Part shown: piece by piece, positions 22,983 through 30,400 of the stretch
How positions within the stretch are numbered: position 1 is the first letter of the stretch
Layout: each line of letters starts with the position of its first letter
Assembly (NCBI GenBank): GCA_003278735.1
Contig: QCDO01000005.1
Location: 1-64,000, forward strand
DNA from: Prochlorococcus sp. AG-355-J09
Lineage (GTDB): Bacteria; Cyanobacteriota; Cyanobacteriia; PCC-6307; Cyanobiaceae
Direction of reading: 5' to 3'
Length of the DNA stretch: 64,000 nucleotides
Made by a program: the position numbers and the translations under genes
Notes under the pieces: generated by a model
Seen by the model: the letters and a program-made list of their open reading frames with translations, nothing else
Databases searched by the model: none
What the model was told of the DNA's origin: nothing

Positions 22983-23768
22983 TTATTTACGAAGTTTAGG
23001 AATCAAAAGAGATGCGACACAAATAACACTAATTGCAGGTCCAGGCGACAAATTAAAGACTATAGAGAGAATAAAGCCCAGAAGTGAGATACATAATCCA
23101 AAAAATGAAGATCTCATCATTGCAATTCTTAAACTATGAGCCTTATTTAGCCCTAACAGTGTTGGGGTAGAAAGAAGAGCAATAACAAGAATTACTCCCA
23201 CTGCTGACATTGAACTAACAATTACTAATGCCGTTGTAAAACTCAAAGCAAGATTTAATAAAGCAACTTTTATACCACTCGCGGATGCTCCTTCTGGATC
23301 TATTCCCACATAAACAACCTTTTCATATCCAAAAGTCATTAAAAGTATAAATACTAAAAAAGCAATTATTGTTCTAAGTAAATCTCCAAAATTTGCTGTC
23401 AATAAATCGCCAAATAATACTGCCTCCAAATCGATCCTTATTCCAAGTAAAGGGATTATAAGGACTCCAAACCCAAGCATTCCGGCTAATATTGTGTTCA
23501 TTATTGCTTCATAGTTTTCACTCTTTTTATTAGTTAAACTTTCCGCAATTACAGAACCTAAAAGACCACTGATAATCCCACCAATTGAAGGATGAATTCC
23601 AAGCGCTAAGGCTAAAGCAAGTCCTGGCAAAACGCAGTGAGAGATTAAATTTACTTGAAGTAATCTCCTATGGGTTATTAATACAGTTCCCATAGCTGGA
23701 CATAGAATTCCTGAAAAAATAGTTATTATTAAAGGAACAAGCCACCAACTGCTATTAATAAAAGACAT
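22983..23768 (-). CDS. znuB: Zinc ABC transporter permease ZnuB
   Basis: 261 residues with about eight membrane helices, of the ABC-3 family that moves zinc or manganese. Typical segments are GTVLITHRRLLQVNLISHCV, LPGLALALALGIHPSIGG, and the late SAVGVILVIALLSTPTLLG. Zinc as substrate is inferred from the adjacent zur, znuC and the His-rich znuA. It is on the same strand as znuC but separated from it by zur on the opposite strand. It starts 17 bases from the zur start. I see no Zur box of its own. Confidence 0.9.
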   Translation of the reverse strand: MSFINSSWWLVPLIITIFSGILCPAMGTVLITHRRLLQVNLISHCVLPGLALALALGIHPSIGGIISGLLGSVIAESLTNKKSENYEAIMNTILAGMLGFGVLIIPLLGIRIDLEAVLFGDLLTANFGDLLRTIIAFLVFILLMTFGYEKVVYVGIDPEGASASGIKVALLNLALSFTTALVIVSSMSAVGVILVIALLSTPTLLGLNKAHSLRIAMMRSSFFGLCISLLGFILSIVFNLSPGPAISVICVASLLIPKLRK

Positions 23769-23785
23769 TAATCTATTGATTCGGT

Positions 23786-24220
23786 ATGATCAAAAATACG
23801 GGACAAAAAAAGATTTCTGAAAAAATGGTAACTAAGCCTGACATTACCAAAAGACAAGAACAACTTCTTGAAGAACTTAATAAATGTGAAGATGAACTGA
23901 GCGGTCAAGAGTTGCATAGACAATTGATTGAAAGCGGAAAAGCTATGGGACTGACAACTGTATACAGGAATCTTCAAGTTCTTATAAAGCATGGTTTAAT
24001 ACGTTCTAGACATCTCCCAACAGGAGAGGTCCTTTACACTCCCGTAGATAGAGACATTCATCATTTGACATGTGTTCAATGTGGTGAGACCTCAAAAATG
24101 GAAGGGTGCCCTGTAAAAGATATTCATACACCCAAAACAAATCCAAAGAAATTCCAATTGTTGTTTCATACCCTGGAGTATTTCGGACTTTGCCAGAACT
24201 GCTATCAAGCACAAAGTTAA
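23786..24220 (+). CDS. zur: Fur-family zinc uptake regulator Zur
   Basis: 144 residues of the Fur family: a winged-helix domain (KRQEQLLEELNKCEDELSGQ, then GLTTVYRNLQVLIKHGLIRS) and a dimer/metal domain. The metal ligands HHLTCVQCGET and the late GLCQNCYQ form the two CxxC pairs of the structural zinc site. Zur rather than Fur is inferred because the gene is embedded in the znu genes and Zur-type boxes flank znuA. An ATG 13 codons downstream is an alternative start. The gene lies antisense between znuC (14 bases away) and znuB (17 bases away). Confidence 0.9.
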   Translation: MIKNTGQKKISEKMVTKPDITKRQEQLLEELNKCEDELSGQELHRQLIESGKAMGLTTVYRNLQVLIKHGLIRSRHLPTGEVLYTPVDRDIHHLTCVQCGETSKMEGCPVKDIHTPKTNPKKFQLLFHTLEYFGLCQNCYQAQS

Positions 24221-24234
24221 AACTAAATATTTTT

Positions 24235-25005
24235 TTAATCACAACAATTATTATCCTCAATAGAGCTGATATTTATATCCTCTAATTTATCTTTTATGGA
24301 ATCAGGTCTTCCACAGGCCAATACAGCTTTATCCAAAACAATAACTTGATCATAACTATTTAACGAGGTACCCCAATCATGACTGCTCACCATTAAAGAA
24401 AGACCAGCATCAGCAAGTTGACGAACAATTTTTAGAAAATCCTCCTTTGCAGGTGGATCTAAAGCTGCACAAGGTTCATCAAGAAGGAAAATTTTTGCTG
24501 GAGACATTAATGTTTTGGCTAATAGAGCTCTTTGTTGTTGTCCACCAGATAAAGAATCAAGCCTTCTTTTAGCAATATTTGCAATGCCGACTCTTTGCAT
24601 TGTGGCCTCCAATTCACAGCATTTATTAATCCATGCATTAGGGTTGGCAAGAAGAGCTTTTATTTGAAAAGGACTACTACTTTTTGATTTTGAGTATTTT
24701 ATTTGTCCTAATGAAACTAGTTTTTCTACAGTTATTGGAAATTTCCAATTCATAGAGCTTCTTTGTGGCATGAGTGCCACCTGAGATCTTTGTCTAATTA
24801 ACTTCTCCCCGTCAATTGTTATCTGGCCATTATCAGGAATACATTGTCCCTGCAATATTCTTAAAAGAGTAGATTTGCCAGCTCCGTTTGGTCCTACTAG
24901 AGCAGTTAATGTACCTGGTTCAACTGTTATGGAAACTTTACTTATAGCCGGGCTTACATTTTTTGCATACGAATAAGATAAATTTTCAGCTACTAGTAGT
25001 GACAT
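24235..25005 (-). CDS. znuC: Zinc ABC transporter ATP-binding protein ZnuC
   Basis: 256 residues. Walker A GPNGAGKST (38-46), signature LSGGQQQR, Walker B IFLLDEP, and the H-loop SSHDWGTS. It powers metal import with ZnuB. The C-terminus ends in DNNCCD, possibly metal-sensing, which is unusual. It is divergent from znuA across a 129-base gap that holds a Zur-type palindrome. Its transcript has no room to end before running antisense through zur, so it may continue into znuB. Confidence 0.93.
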   Translation of the reverse strand: MSLLVAENLSYSYAKNVSPAISKVSITVEPGTLTALVGPNGAGKSTLLRILQGQCIPDNGQITIDGEKLIRQRSQVALMPQRSSMNWKFPITVEKLVSLGQIKYSKSKSSSPFQIKALLANPNAWINKCCELEATMQRVGIANIAKRRLDSLSGGQQQRALLAKTLMSPAKIFLLDEPCAALDPPAKEDFLKIVRQLADAGLSLMVSSHDWGTSLNSYDQVIVLDKAVLACGRPDSIKDKLEDINISSIEDNNCCD

Positions 25006-25096
25006 TAATACTTGAACTTACAACCCCATAATATTTTAATTATGGAAAATAATTTACTTTAAAAACATTTTATACCTAAACTTGCATATAAAAATG

Positions 25097-25113
25097 AAAA
25101 TGATTATCATTTT
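25097..25113. promoter_or_regulatory. Zur box in the znuC-znuA intergenic region
   Basis: AAAATGAT-T-ATCATTTT, a perfect 17-base palindrome around one base, close to the TGATAATnATTATCA-type operators known for Zur/Fur proteins. It sits between the divergent znuC and znuA starts, 22 bases before the znuA ATG, so one site can control both. Binding by the Zur encoded here is inferred. Confidence 0.85.
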
Positions 25114-25134
25114 AAAATATCTATCATTTTTTTT

Positions 25135-26232
25135 ATGTCAATTTTTAAGAGAATTTTTTCAAGCTATATATCTCATAAAAAAGTATCTATCCGAAATTCA
25201 CTTATCGCTAGTGCGGCATTATTCTCAATAAATACAAACGGTGCCTTTGCTGCAAGTAAAAACTATGTAGCAGTTGAGCCTCTTACCTGCGATATCGTTA
25301 AATCTATAGCACTCCCTTCCGATGAAGTTATATGTCTAGTAGATAGAAAACAAGACGTTCATGATTTAAAAATTTCTCCAAAACAGGCAAGATTATTAAA
25401 AAAGGCAGATAAAGTTTTTACTTTAGGGACAGAAATGACACCCGCAATGAGGAATTGGGTGAAGAGAAATAGCACTGTTGTTTTAGGCGTAAGCGCAATT
25501 GATATTGACGATCATAGTGACCATGATGACCACGACGATCATGGACACTCAGCAAAGAAACATGACGACCATGATGACCACGACGATCATGGACATTCAG
25601 CAAAGAAACATGATGACCATGATGACCACGACCATCATGATCACGGAGGCGTGGATCCACATGTCTGGCATGATCCTCATAACATCATCAAGATGGGTAA
25701 AGTCGTATCAAAAAGTCTTAAAAAAGATGTGCCTGAAAGAAAACTACGCAAAGCTATCTCTAATAGATTAAAAACTTTTGACAAAACACTAGAAGATCTT
25801 GATAAATGGATTGTTAAACAAGTATCTACTATCCCTTCTTCAAATCGTGTAATTGTCTCAAAACACAAAGCTATGGATTACTATGGCGATGCATTTGGTT
25901 TTGAAACAATAAGTTTATTAGATTTCTTTGGTCATTCATCTAGCCTGAGGCCTCAGAACATATCAAAAGTTTTAAATGAGTTAAAGGAAGAAAATGTCAA
26001 AGTTATATTTAAGGAGCAAGAGCCTGCTTCAAAATTAGTCAATAATTTAAGCAAGCAAAGTTCTATCCCACTCTCTTCTAATCAAATTTTTGTCGATGGA
26101 CTAATGATGGAAGGAAACACTATCACTGTGGCAGTTCATAACACATGCACTATCGTCAATGAGCTTGGTGGCTCATGTGATGAGACAACAGGTTTTGATT
26201 TAGCAAGTAACTGGGGATCACTTAATCAATAA
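25135..26232 (+). CDS. znuA: Zinc ABC transporter substrate-binding protein ZnuA
   Basis: 365 residues. An N-terminal signal peptide ends near residue 39 (ALFSINTNGAFA). Cluster A-I metal-binding fold: ligand His76 in DVHDLKISP, the pair in DPHVWHDPHN after the His-rich loop, SKHKAMDYYG, and a C-terminal cysteine pair. Residues 127-170 are a mobile His/Asp loop, the hallmark of zinc-specific family members. It captures zinc in the periplasm for ZnuBC. A Zur box lies just upstream. Confidence 0.94.
   Translation: MSIFKRIFSSYISHKKVSIRNSLIASAALFSINTNGAFAASKNYVAVEPLTCDIVKSIALPSDEVICLVDRKQDVHDLKISPKQARLLKKADKVFTLGTEMTPAMRNWVKRNSTVVLGVSAIDIDDHSDHDDHDDHGHSAKKHDDHDDHDDHGHSAKKHDDHDDHDHHDHGGVDPHVWHDPHNIIKMGKVVSKSLKKDVPERKLRKAISNRLKTFDKTLEDLDKWIVKQVSTIPSSNRVIVSKHKAMDYYGDAFGFETISLLDFFGHSSSLRPQNISKVLNELKEENVKVIFKEQEPASKLVNNLSKQSSIPLSSNQIFVDGLMMEGNTITVAVHNTCTIVNELGGSCDETTGFDLASNWGSLNQ
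25513..25644 (+). repeat. 48-bp tandem repeat coding the ZnuA His/Asp loop
   Basis: Nearly identical 48-base units code for HDDHDDHDDHGHSAKK-type segments (residues 127-170). The copies differ at single bases, suggesting recent duplication. The repeat sets the number of metal-buffering histidines and could vary between strains. Confidence 0.88.
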
Positions 26233-26244
26233 AATTTATAGATA

Positions 26245-26261
26245 AAAATGGTTTTCATTTC
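26245..26261. promoter_or_regulatory. Probable second Zur box
   Basis: AAAATGGTTTTCATTTC matches the perfect palindrome upstream of znuA at 14 of 17 positions. It lies between the end of znuA and the COG0523 gene, 55 bases before that gene's ATG. It would place the GTPase and the WD40 gene in the zinc-starvation regulon. Weaker symmetry than the first site. Confidence 0.65.
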
Positions 26262-26315
26262 GATTTTTTGATTATTATATTTATGGTTAGCATTACATTT
26301 TAAAAACAGAGAGAA

Positions 26316-27665
26316 ATGAGTATTAAGGAAAAGGTTCCTGTAACCATACTTACTGGATTCTTAGGTTCAGGGAAGACTACTTTGCTTAATAGAATTTTGA
26401 GTGAAGAGCACGGAAAAAGAATAGCCGTAATTGAGAATGAATACGGTGAAGTAGGTATAGATCAAGGACTCGTAATTAATGCCGATGAAGAAGTGTTTGA
26501 GATGTCAAACGGGTGCATTTGTTGTACCGTTCGCGGTGATTTAATAAGAGTCCTTGGCAATCTTATGAAAAGAAGAGATAAGTTTGATTATGTTTTAGTA
26601 GAAACGACAGGATTAGCAGATCCTGGACCAGTTGCTCAGACCTTTTTTATGGATGAAGAGATTAGTTCTGAATTCACTCTTGATGGAATTGTAACTTTAG
26701 TTGATGCTGCCCACATTGATCAGCAGTTAGGCAGGAGTGATGAAAGTTCAGAACAAGTTGCATTTGCAGATGTTCTTGTCCTTAATAAAACTGATTTAGT
26801 CTCTGATGATGCACTAAATACTCTTGAATCGAGATTGAGAGATATGAACCGAATGACCCGAATTATTAGAGCAGAGAATGCCAAAGTACCAATTGAAACT
26901 GTCTTAAATCTAAGTGCATTTGATCTTGATCAGATCCTTAAACGTAGGCCAACATTCCTTGAACCAGAATATCCTTTTGAATGGACAGGTGTTTACGATC
27001 TTGATGCAGGTAAATATGAATTAATGCTAGAAGAAGGACCTGATCCAGAAATGTCCTTAGTAGCCCTGGCTAACCAAGGAGAGAGTGAAGAGGAACTTAA
27101 AAATGGTGCTGAATCCTCAGTGAGACTTTATGCAGAAAAAGCTAATAGTTTAGATCCTGGAAATACCATCACATATAGAGAACATATAAATCTCAAATTG
27201 GAGGATAAAGGAAATAAATCCTTCATCCTAAACATAGAAAAACCAACAAAAATAGGTTTGTTTACACAGCACACCGCTGAAGAATTCAATATGAAAGTCA
27301 TTAAAAGTGACGAAAATAAAGAGATTCCATTTAATACTGAAAGATTCTGGCAAGCAGAGCACGAACATGATGACGAAGTAGGCTCAATTGCTATAGAGCG
27401 TTTTGGAGATGTTGACCCAGAAAAACTAAATACTTGGATGGGAAGACTTCTATCAGAAAAAGGAGTGGATATATTCAGAACTAAAGGTTTCATAAGTTAC
27501 TCAGGTAACCCAAGGAGAATAGTTTTCCAAGGAGTTCACATGTTATTTACTGCACAACCTGATAAAGAATGGGGTAACGAACCTCGTAGAAATCAACTTG
27601 TTTTTATCGGTAGAAATTTAAATGAGAAAGAGATGCAAGAAGGCTTTGATAAATGCCTGATATAG
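26316..27665 (+). CDS. COG0523 (CobW/ZNG1-type) GTPase, putative zinc metallochaperone
   Basis: 449 residues. GTP-binding P-loop GFLGSGKT (14-21), metal motif CICC (67-70), LVETTGLADPGPVAQ, the NKTD specificity motif, and a His-bearing linker AEHEHDDE before the CobW C-terminal domain. Family members are GTP-driven metal-transfer proteins; those under Zur control deliver zinc to key enzymes during starvation. The adjacent znuA and a Zur-like box support that branch over the cobalamin-related one. Its last 13 bases overlap the WD40 gene, so translation is probably coupled. Confidence 0.9.
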   Translation: MSIKEKVPVTILTGFLGSGKTTLLNRILSEEHGKRIAVIENEYGEVGIDQGLVINADEEVFEMSNGCICCTVRGDLIRVLGNLMKRRDKFDYVLVETTGLADPGPVAQTFFMDEEISSEFTLDGIVTLVDAAHIDQQLGRSDESSEQVAFADVLVLNKTDLVSDDALNTLESRLRDMNRMTRIIRAENAKVPIETVLNLSAFDLDQILKRRPTFLEPEYPFEWTGVYDLDAGKYELMLEEGPDPEMSLVALANQGESEEELKNGAESSVRLYAEKANSLDPGNTITYREHINLKLEDKGNKSFILNIEKPTKIGLFTQHTAEEFNMKVIKSDENKEIPFNTERFWQAEHEHDDEVGSIAIERFGDVDPEKLNTWMGRLLSEKGVDIFRTKGFISYSGNPRRIVFQGVHMLFTAQPDKEWGNEPRRNQLVFIGRNLNEKEMQEGFDKCLI

Positions 27666-28726
27666 AACCATTTAGCCCAAGAGGCATGTTCCATGAAGGA
27701 TGGACTGCTGAAGTTAACGATTACGCCATAGCATGTGGCTGGGCTCTTAAAGGAAAACAATTTATTGTTGGTGACGTGGCAGGAGGTCTTTTTTCGTTCG
27801 AAGGAGATACTGGAAAAATTATTTGGAAAAAAGAAAATATACACTCCGGTGGTCTATTAGCAATGGCCATTCATCCAGAGGGTGAGATTTTTGCAACATC
27901 AGGTCAGGATGGAAATGTTCAAATTTGTAATTGCCACGAAGGTAAAGTAATTAAAACACTTAATCTTGGTAAGGGTTGGGTAGAACACCTCAAGTGGTCT
28001 AATGACGGTTTATTTCTAGCGATAGCATCCTCAAAAAAAGTATATGTTTTCAATGAAATTGGAGAAGAGAAATGGATCTCAGAAGACCATCCAAGCACAG
28101 TAAGTGCAATAACATGGTCAAATAAAAATGAGCTCGCAACTGCATGCTACGGCAGAGTGACATTCTTTGACATTGTCAATAATAAAACGAATCAAAAACT
28201 CGAGTGGAAAGGATCATTGGTATCTATGGAATTAAGTCCTGATGGAGATATAGTCGCCTGTGGGAGTCAAGACAATTCAGTTCATTTTTGGAGAAGATCA
28301 ACAGGAATGGATGCTGAAATGACTGGATACCCTGGGAAACCAAGTCACCTTTCTTTTGATGACAGCGGAAAATTATTAGCGACTAGCGGCAGTGAAAGAA
28401 TTACAGTATGGAGCTTCATAGGCAATGGTCCAGAAGGGACTATGCCAGGAGAGCTATGTCACCATACAGAACCGATTTCGAGCCTAGCCTTTTCAAATAA
28501 AGGTATGCTTGTAGCCTCAGGATCTAGGGATGGTTCTGTTGTCGCAAGTTTCCTCAAAAATGACGGCAATGGAGATCCCGTTGGGGCTGCATTCGCAGGA
28601 GATTTAGTAGGGGCATTATCTTGGAGACCTGATGATTGTGCACTTGCAGCAGTCAATGCAAAAGGTGTTGTAAATGTATGGAAATTTAAAGTTCGTACTA
28701 ACCTTTTTTCAAAGGGATTTAAGTAA
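27653..28726 (+). CDS. WD40 repeat protein coupled to the COG0523 GTPase
   Basis: 357 residues forming a beta-propeller. Successive blades show the WD40 pattern, for example AMAIHPEGEIFATSGQDGNV, LKWSNDGLFLAIASSKKVYV, MELSPDGDIVACGSQDNSVH, SLAFSNKGMLVASGSRDGSV and LSWRPDDCALAAVNAKGVVN. There is no signal peptide. It overlaps the GTPase gene by 13 bases and so is expected to work with it, perhaps as a scaffold for zinc delivery. That role is inference. No catalytic motif is seen. Confidence 0.88.
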   Translation: MPDIEPFSPRGMFHEGWTAEVNDYAIACGWALKGKQFIVGDVAGGLFSFEGDTGKIIWKKENIHSGGLLAMAIHPEGEIFATSGQDGNVQICNCHEGKVIKTLNLGKGWVEHLKWSNDGLFLAIASSKKVYVFNEIGEEKWISEDHPSTVSAITWSNKNELATACYGRVTFFDIVNNKTNQKLEWKGSLVSMELSPDGDIVACGSQDNSVHFWRRSTGMDAEMTGYPGKPSHLSFDDSGKLLATSGSERITVWSFIGNGPEGTMPGELCHHTEPISSLAFSNKGMLVASGSRDGSVVASFLKNDGNGDPVGAAFAGDLVGALSWRPDDCALAAVNAKGVVNVWKFKVRTNLFSKGFK

Positions 28727-28744
28727 AAAGTAGAAATTTATTAA

Positions 28745-28900
28745 TTACCAATAGTTAGCTTTTAAATGTCTTTCCATACAAATGACCTCACAGTCATTAT
28801 CTATGCCTTTTGGGTGAATATCGCAATATGAGAGACATTGAAAATATTCGTCTATTGGATTTGATTTATCAGTTTTACTAACTTCTTTCGAATGATTCAT
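28745..28900 (-). CDS. Microprotein with twin CX3C motif, 51 aa
   Basis: 51 residues with two CX3C pairs: Cys22-Cys26 (FQCLSYCDIHP) and Cys37-Cys41 (DNDCEVICMERHLK), plus nearby His29 and His45. The arrangement could bind a metal or form two disulfides in a helical hairpin. There is no signal peptide, so metal binding is more likely than disulfides in the cytosol. It is convergent with the WD40 gene of the zinc locus, 18 bases away. Function unknown. Confidence 0.65.
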   Translation of the reverse strand: MNHSKEVSKTDKSNPIDEYFQCLSYCDIHPKGIDNDCEVICMERHLKANYW

Positions 28901-29371
28901 AAAAGATTTCCTCAATTATTTAAAATTAAGATAGACGAATTAAATATCAAAAGAAATAAGCAAAACTTACTAAAAATATCTCAAAAAAATTAGCACGATT
29001 GATTACTACTCTCGGACATTTTTAATTAAAAAGCAATGCGTATAAAAACGGATTGTCTTTAGAGAAATATTTTCCTAATTTTGTATTGTTGAGTTCTAGG
29101 AGGTCTTTCAAAATGATCGATAGCCTGCCTGAAATTTCGGGATAAACCGAACTAATTTAATTAACTGCTCCAATTATTTTTTATTAATGTCTAAGCTTCC
29201 TTCTTCTGCATTGTTTAGGTGCCCTTTAAGAAACAAGCTTAATGCTAGATTTTTTGCCCCAGTTAAAGACAATTAGTTAATTTTGGTGAGCATTAGCTTA
29301 AAAGAAGTTAGCAACAAGGAGCCATGATTTAGGTGCGTTAATAACTTCTGTAAAAAATATAAGTAAGAGAT
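28901..29371. other. Gene-poor stretch with features of a structured plus-strand RNA
   Basis: No convincing protein gene. It contains a long inverted repeat (29235-29246 with 29289-29299, 11 pairs, one bulge), a smaller hairpin near 29126-29141, a very strong ribosome-like AGGAGGT at 29098-29104 before a 10-codon frame (29113-29145), and a TATAAA at 29040-29045 that could be a -10. It ends at an intrinsic terminator. A 29-codon ATG frame (29187-29276) without ribosome site is also present. It may be a noncoding RNA or a leader with small peptides. Confidence 0.45.
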
Positions 29372-29402
29372 AAAAGAGGGCTTAAATTAGCCCTCTTTTT
29401 TT
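29372..29402 (+). terminator. Strong intrinsic terminator
   Basis: The GC-rich stem AAGAGGGC (29374-29381) pairs perfectly with GCCCTCTT (29390-29397) around an 8-base loop and is followed by T to 29402. It is one of the clearest terminators in the window and no plus-strand protein gene precedes it for more than 600 bases, implying a noncoding transcript. Confidence 0.85.
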
Positions 29403-29460
29403 AATAGGATGACTTTCTTATGGTTTTATAGATAATGATTAAAACAATAAAATTTTAAAA

Positions 29461-29736
29461 ATGGTTCGATATTATTGCCCATATTGCAATCCTAAATATC
29501 AATTTCAAAAACAATCTTTAAAAGGTAATTTGATTTGTGGATTATGCGGAGAGGATCTCGCAAAAAAACCATATATTAGTTTAAACCAGATAATCGCTTT
29601 AGTTGCTGCTTCATCATTACTTCTACCGTTAATTTATACTTTTATTTTTTTAATTAAAAATCAAATAAATCCTCCTAATAAAAATTATCAAGCAAAAAGT
29701 ACTTTTATGATAATTATCAAAGAACAAACTTCATAA
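29461..29736 (+). CDS. Zinc-ribbon membrane protein, 91 aa
   Basis: Two CxxC knuckles (YCPYCNPKYQF and LICGLCGEDLA) form an N-terminal zinc ribbon, followed by a membrane helix (IIALVAASSLLLPLIYTFIF) and a basic tail. The layout resembles the 73-residue protein at 5021-5242, but the sequence differs. Probably membrane-bound with a cytosolic metal site. Function unknown. Confidence 0.65.
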   Translation: MVRYYCPYCNPKYQFQKQSLKGNLICGLCGEDLAKKPYISLNQIIALVAASSLLLPLIYTFIFLIKNQINPPNKNYQAKSTFMIIIKEQTS

Positions 29737-29760
29737 AATAATTAAAAAAATCTCAAGAGG

Positions 29761-29982
29761 TCAACCTCTACAAAGTGATTTATTTAAACAAGAATTTTTA
29801 CTTTCAATATTTATTTGATCATCAATATTTTTTAATTTGTTTTTATTACTTATTACTTTAACTTTTTGCCCACAATGTTCTTTGCAACCACCATTAAATA
29901 AATTATGTGCATATAAACTGGAACTATTCGTAAGTAATAAAAGAAAAATTATTTTATAAATTTGATTGGAATAAAAATTCAT
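29761..29982 (-). CDS. Small secreted cysteine-rich protein, 73 aa
   Basis: A signal peptide covers about residues 1-25 (IIFLLLLTNSSSLYAH). The mature part has GGCKEHCGQKVKV, with a CxxxC pair, and a C-terminal pair in NSCLNKSLCRG. The four cysteines probably form two disulfides in the lumen or periplasm. No named family is recognised. Confidence 0.6.
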   Translation of the reverse strand: MNFYSNQIYKIIFLLLLTNSSSLYAHNLFNGGCKEHCGQKVKVISNKNKLKNIDDQINIESKNSCLNKSLCRG

Positions 29983-30026
29983 TTTTTATTATGATTTTCC
30001 CAGAATTAGTAAATAAACAATATCAG

Positions 30027-30263
30027 TTAATTCCAAGGAGTGTTTATAAGTCCCCAGATATCGAAGAAGAAAAATAAAACTGCAATAACAACAAGATCCC
30101 ATGCCCTTTCCCTAAAAGCCCAAGGCGCAATAAAAACTTCCCCAAGTCCGTGAAGTGCCGCCCCTACTGGTAAATGATCAAGAACCAGCAAACTATGAGA
30201 GAGGATAAAAAGAAAGCTTGCGAAATATCTAAAAAAAACAAATTGCCAATTACTAGAACTCAT
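30027..30263 (-). CDS. Conserved-type membrane protein, 78 aa
   Basis: 78 residues with two hydrophobic segments (FFRYFASFLFILSHSLLVL and WDLVVIAVLFFFFDIWGLI) joined by a loop DHLPVGAALHGLGEVFIAPW with conserved-looking His, Glu and Trp residues. The loop composition suggests a function in the membrane rather than a plain anchor. I recall similar proteins in cyanobacteria without assigned role. Confidence 0.6.
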   Translation of the reverse strand: MSSSNWQFVFFRYFASFLFILSHSLLVLDHLPVGAALHGLGEVFIAPWAFRERAWDLVVIAVLFFFFDIWGLINTPWN

Positions 30264-30400
30264 GCTTTTTAGATTTTTAAGAAATATACTTCAATGATCA
30301 AAATAATGATATAGATCTAGTCAAGAGATATTATTTTTGGTAGCCATAAATACGAATAAAGATATAAAGCTAAAGTAAAAGTTACTAAACGATAAAATAT

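Noticed and set aside
25513-25644. Short tandem repeats that could suggest a CRISPR array
   Set aside because: The repeats are directly adjacent, in frame and coding, with no unique spacers and no cas genes.
25499-25771. His/Met/Thr-rich plus-strand frame and a minus-strand His-rich frame inside znuA
   Set aside because: Both are other-frame readings of the GAC/CAT repeats of the ZnuA loop.
27128-27493. 121-residue minus-strand frame inside the COG0523 gene
   Set aside because: It lies wholly within a well-supported gene and shows no domain or ribosome site.
29187-29276. 29-codon ATG frame inside the gene-poor region, and a 32-codon TTG frame on the opposite strand
   Set aside because: Neither has a ribosome site, and they overlap a strong inverted repeat, so an RNA explanation is preferred. 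Mentioned in the region entry.
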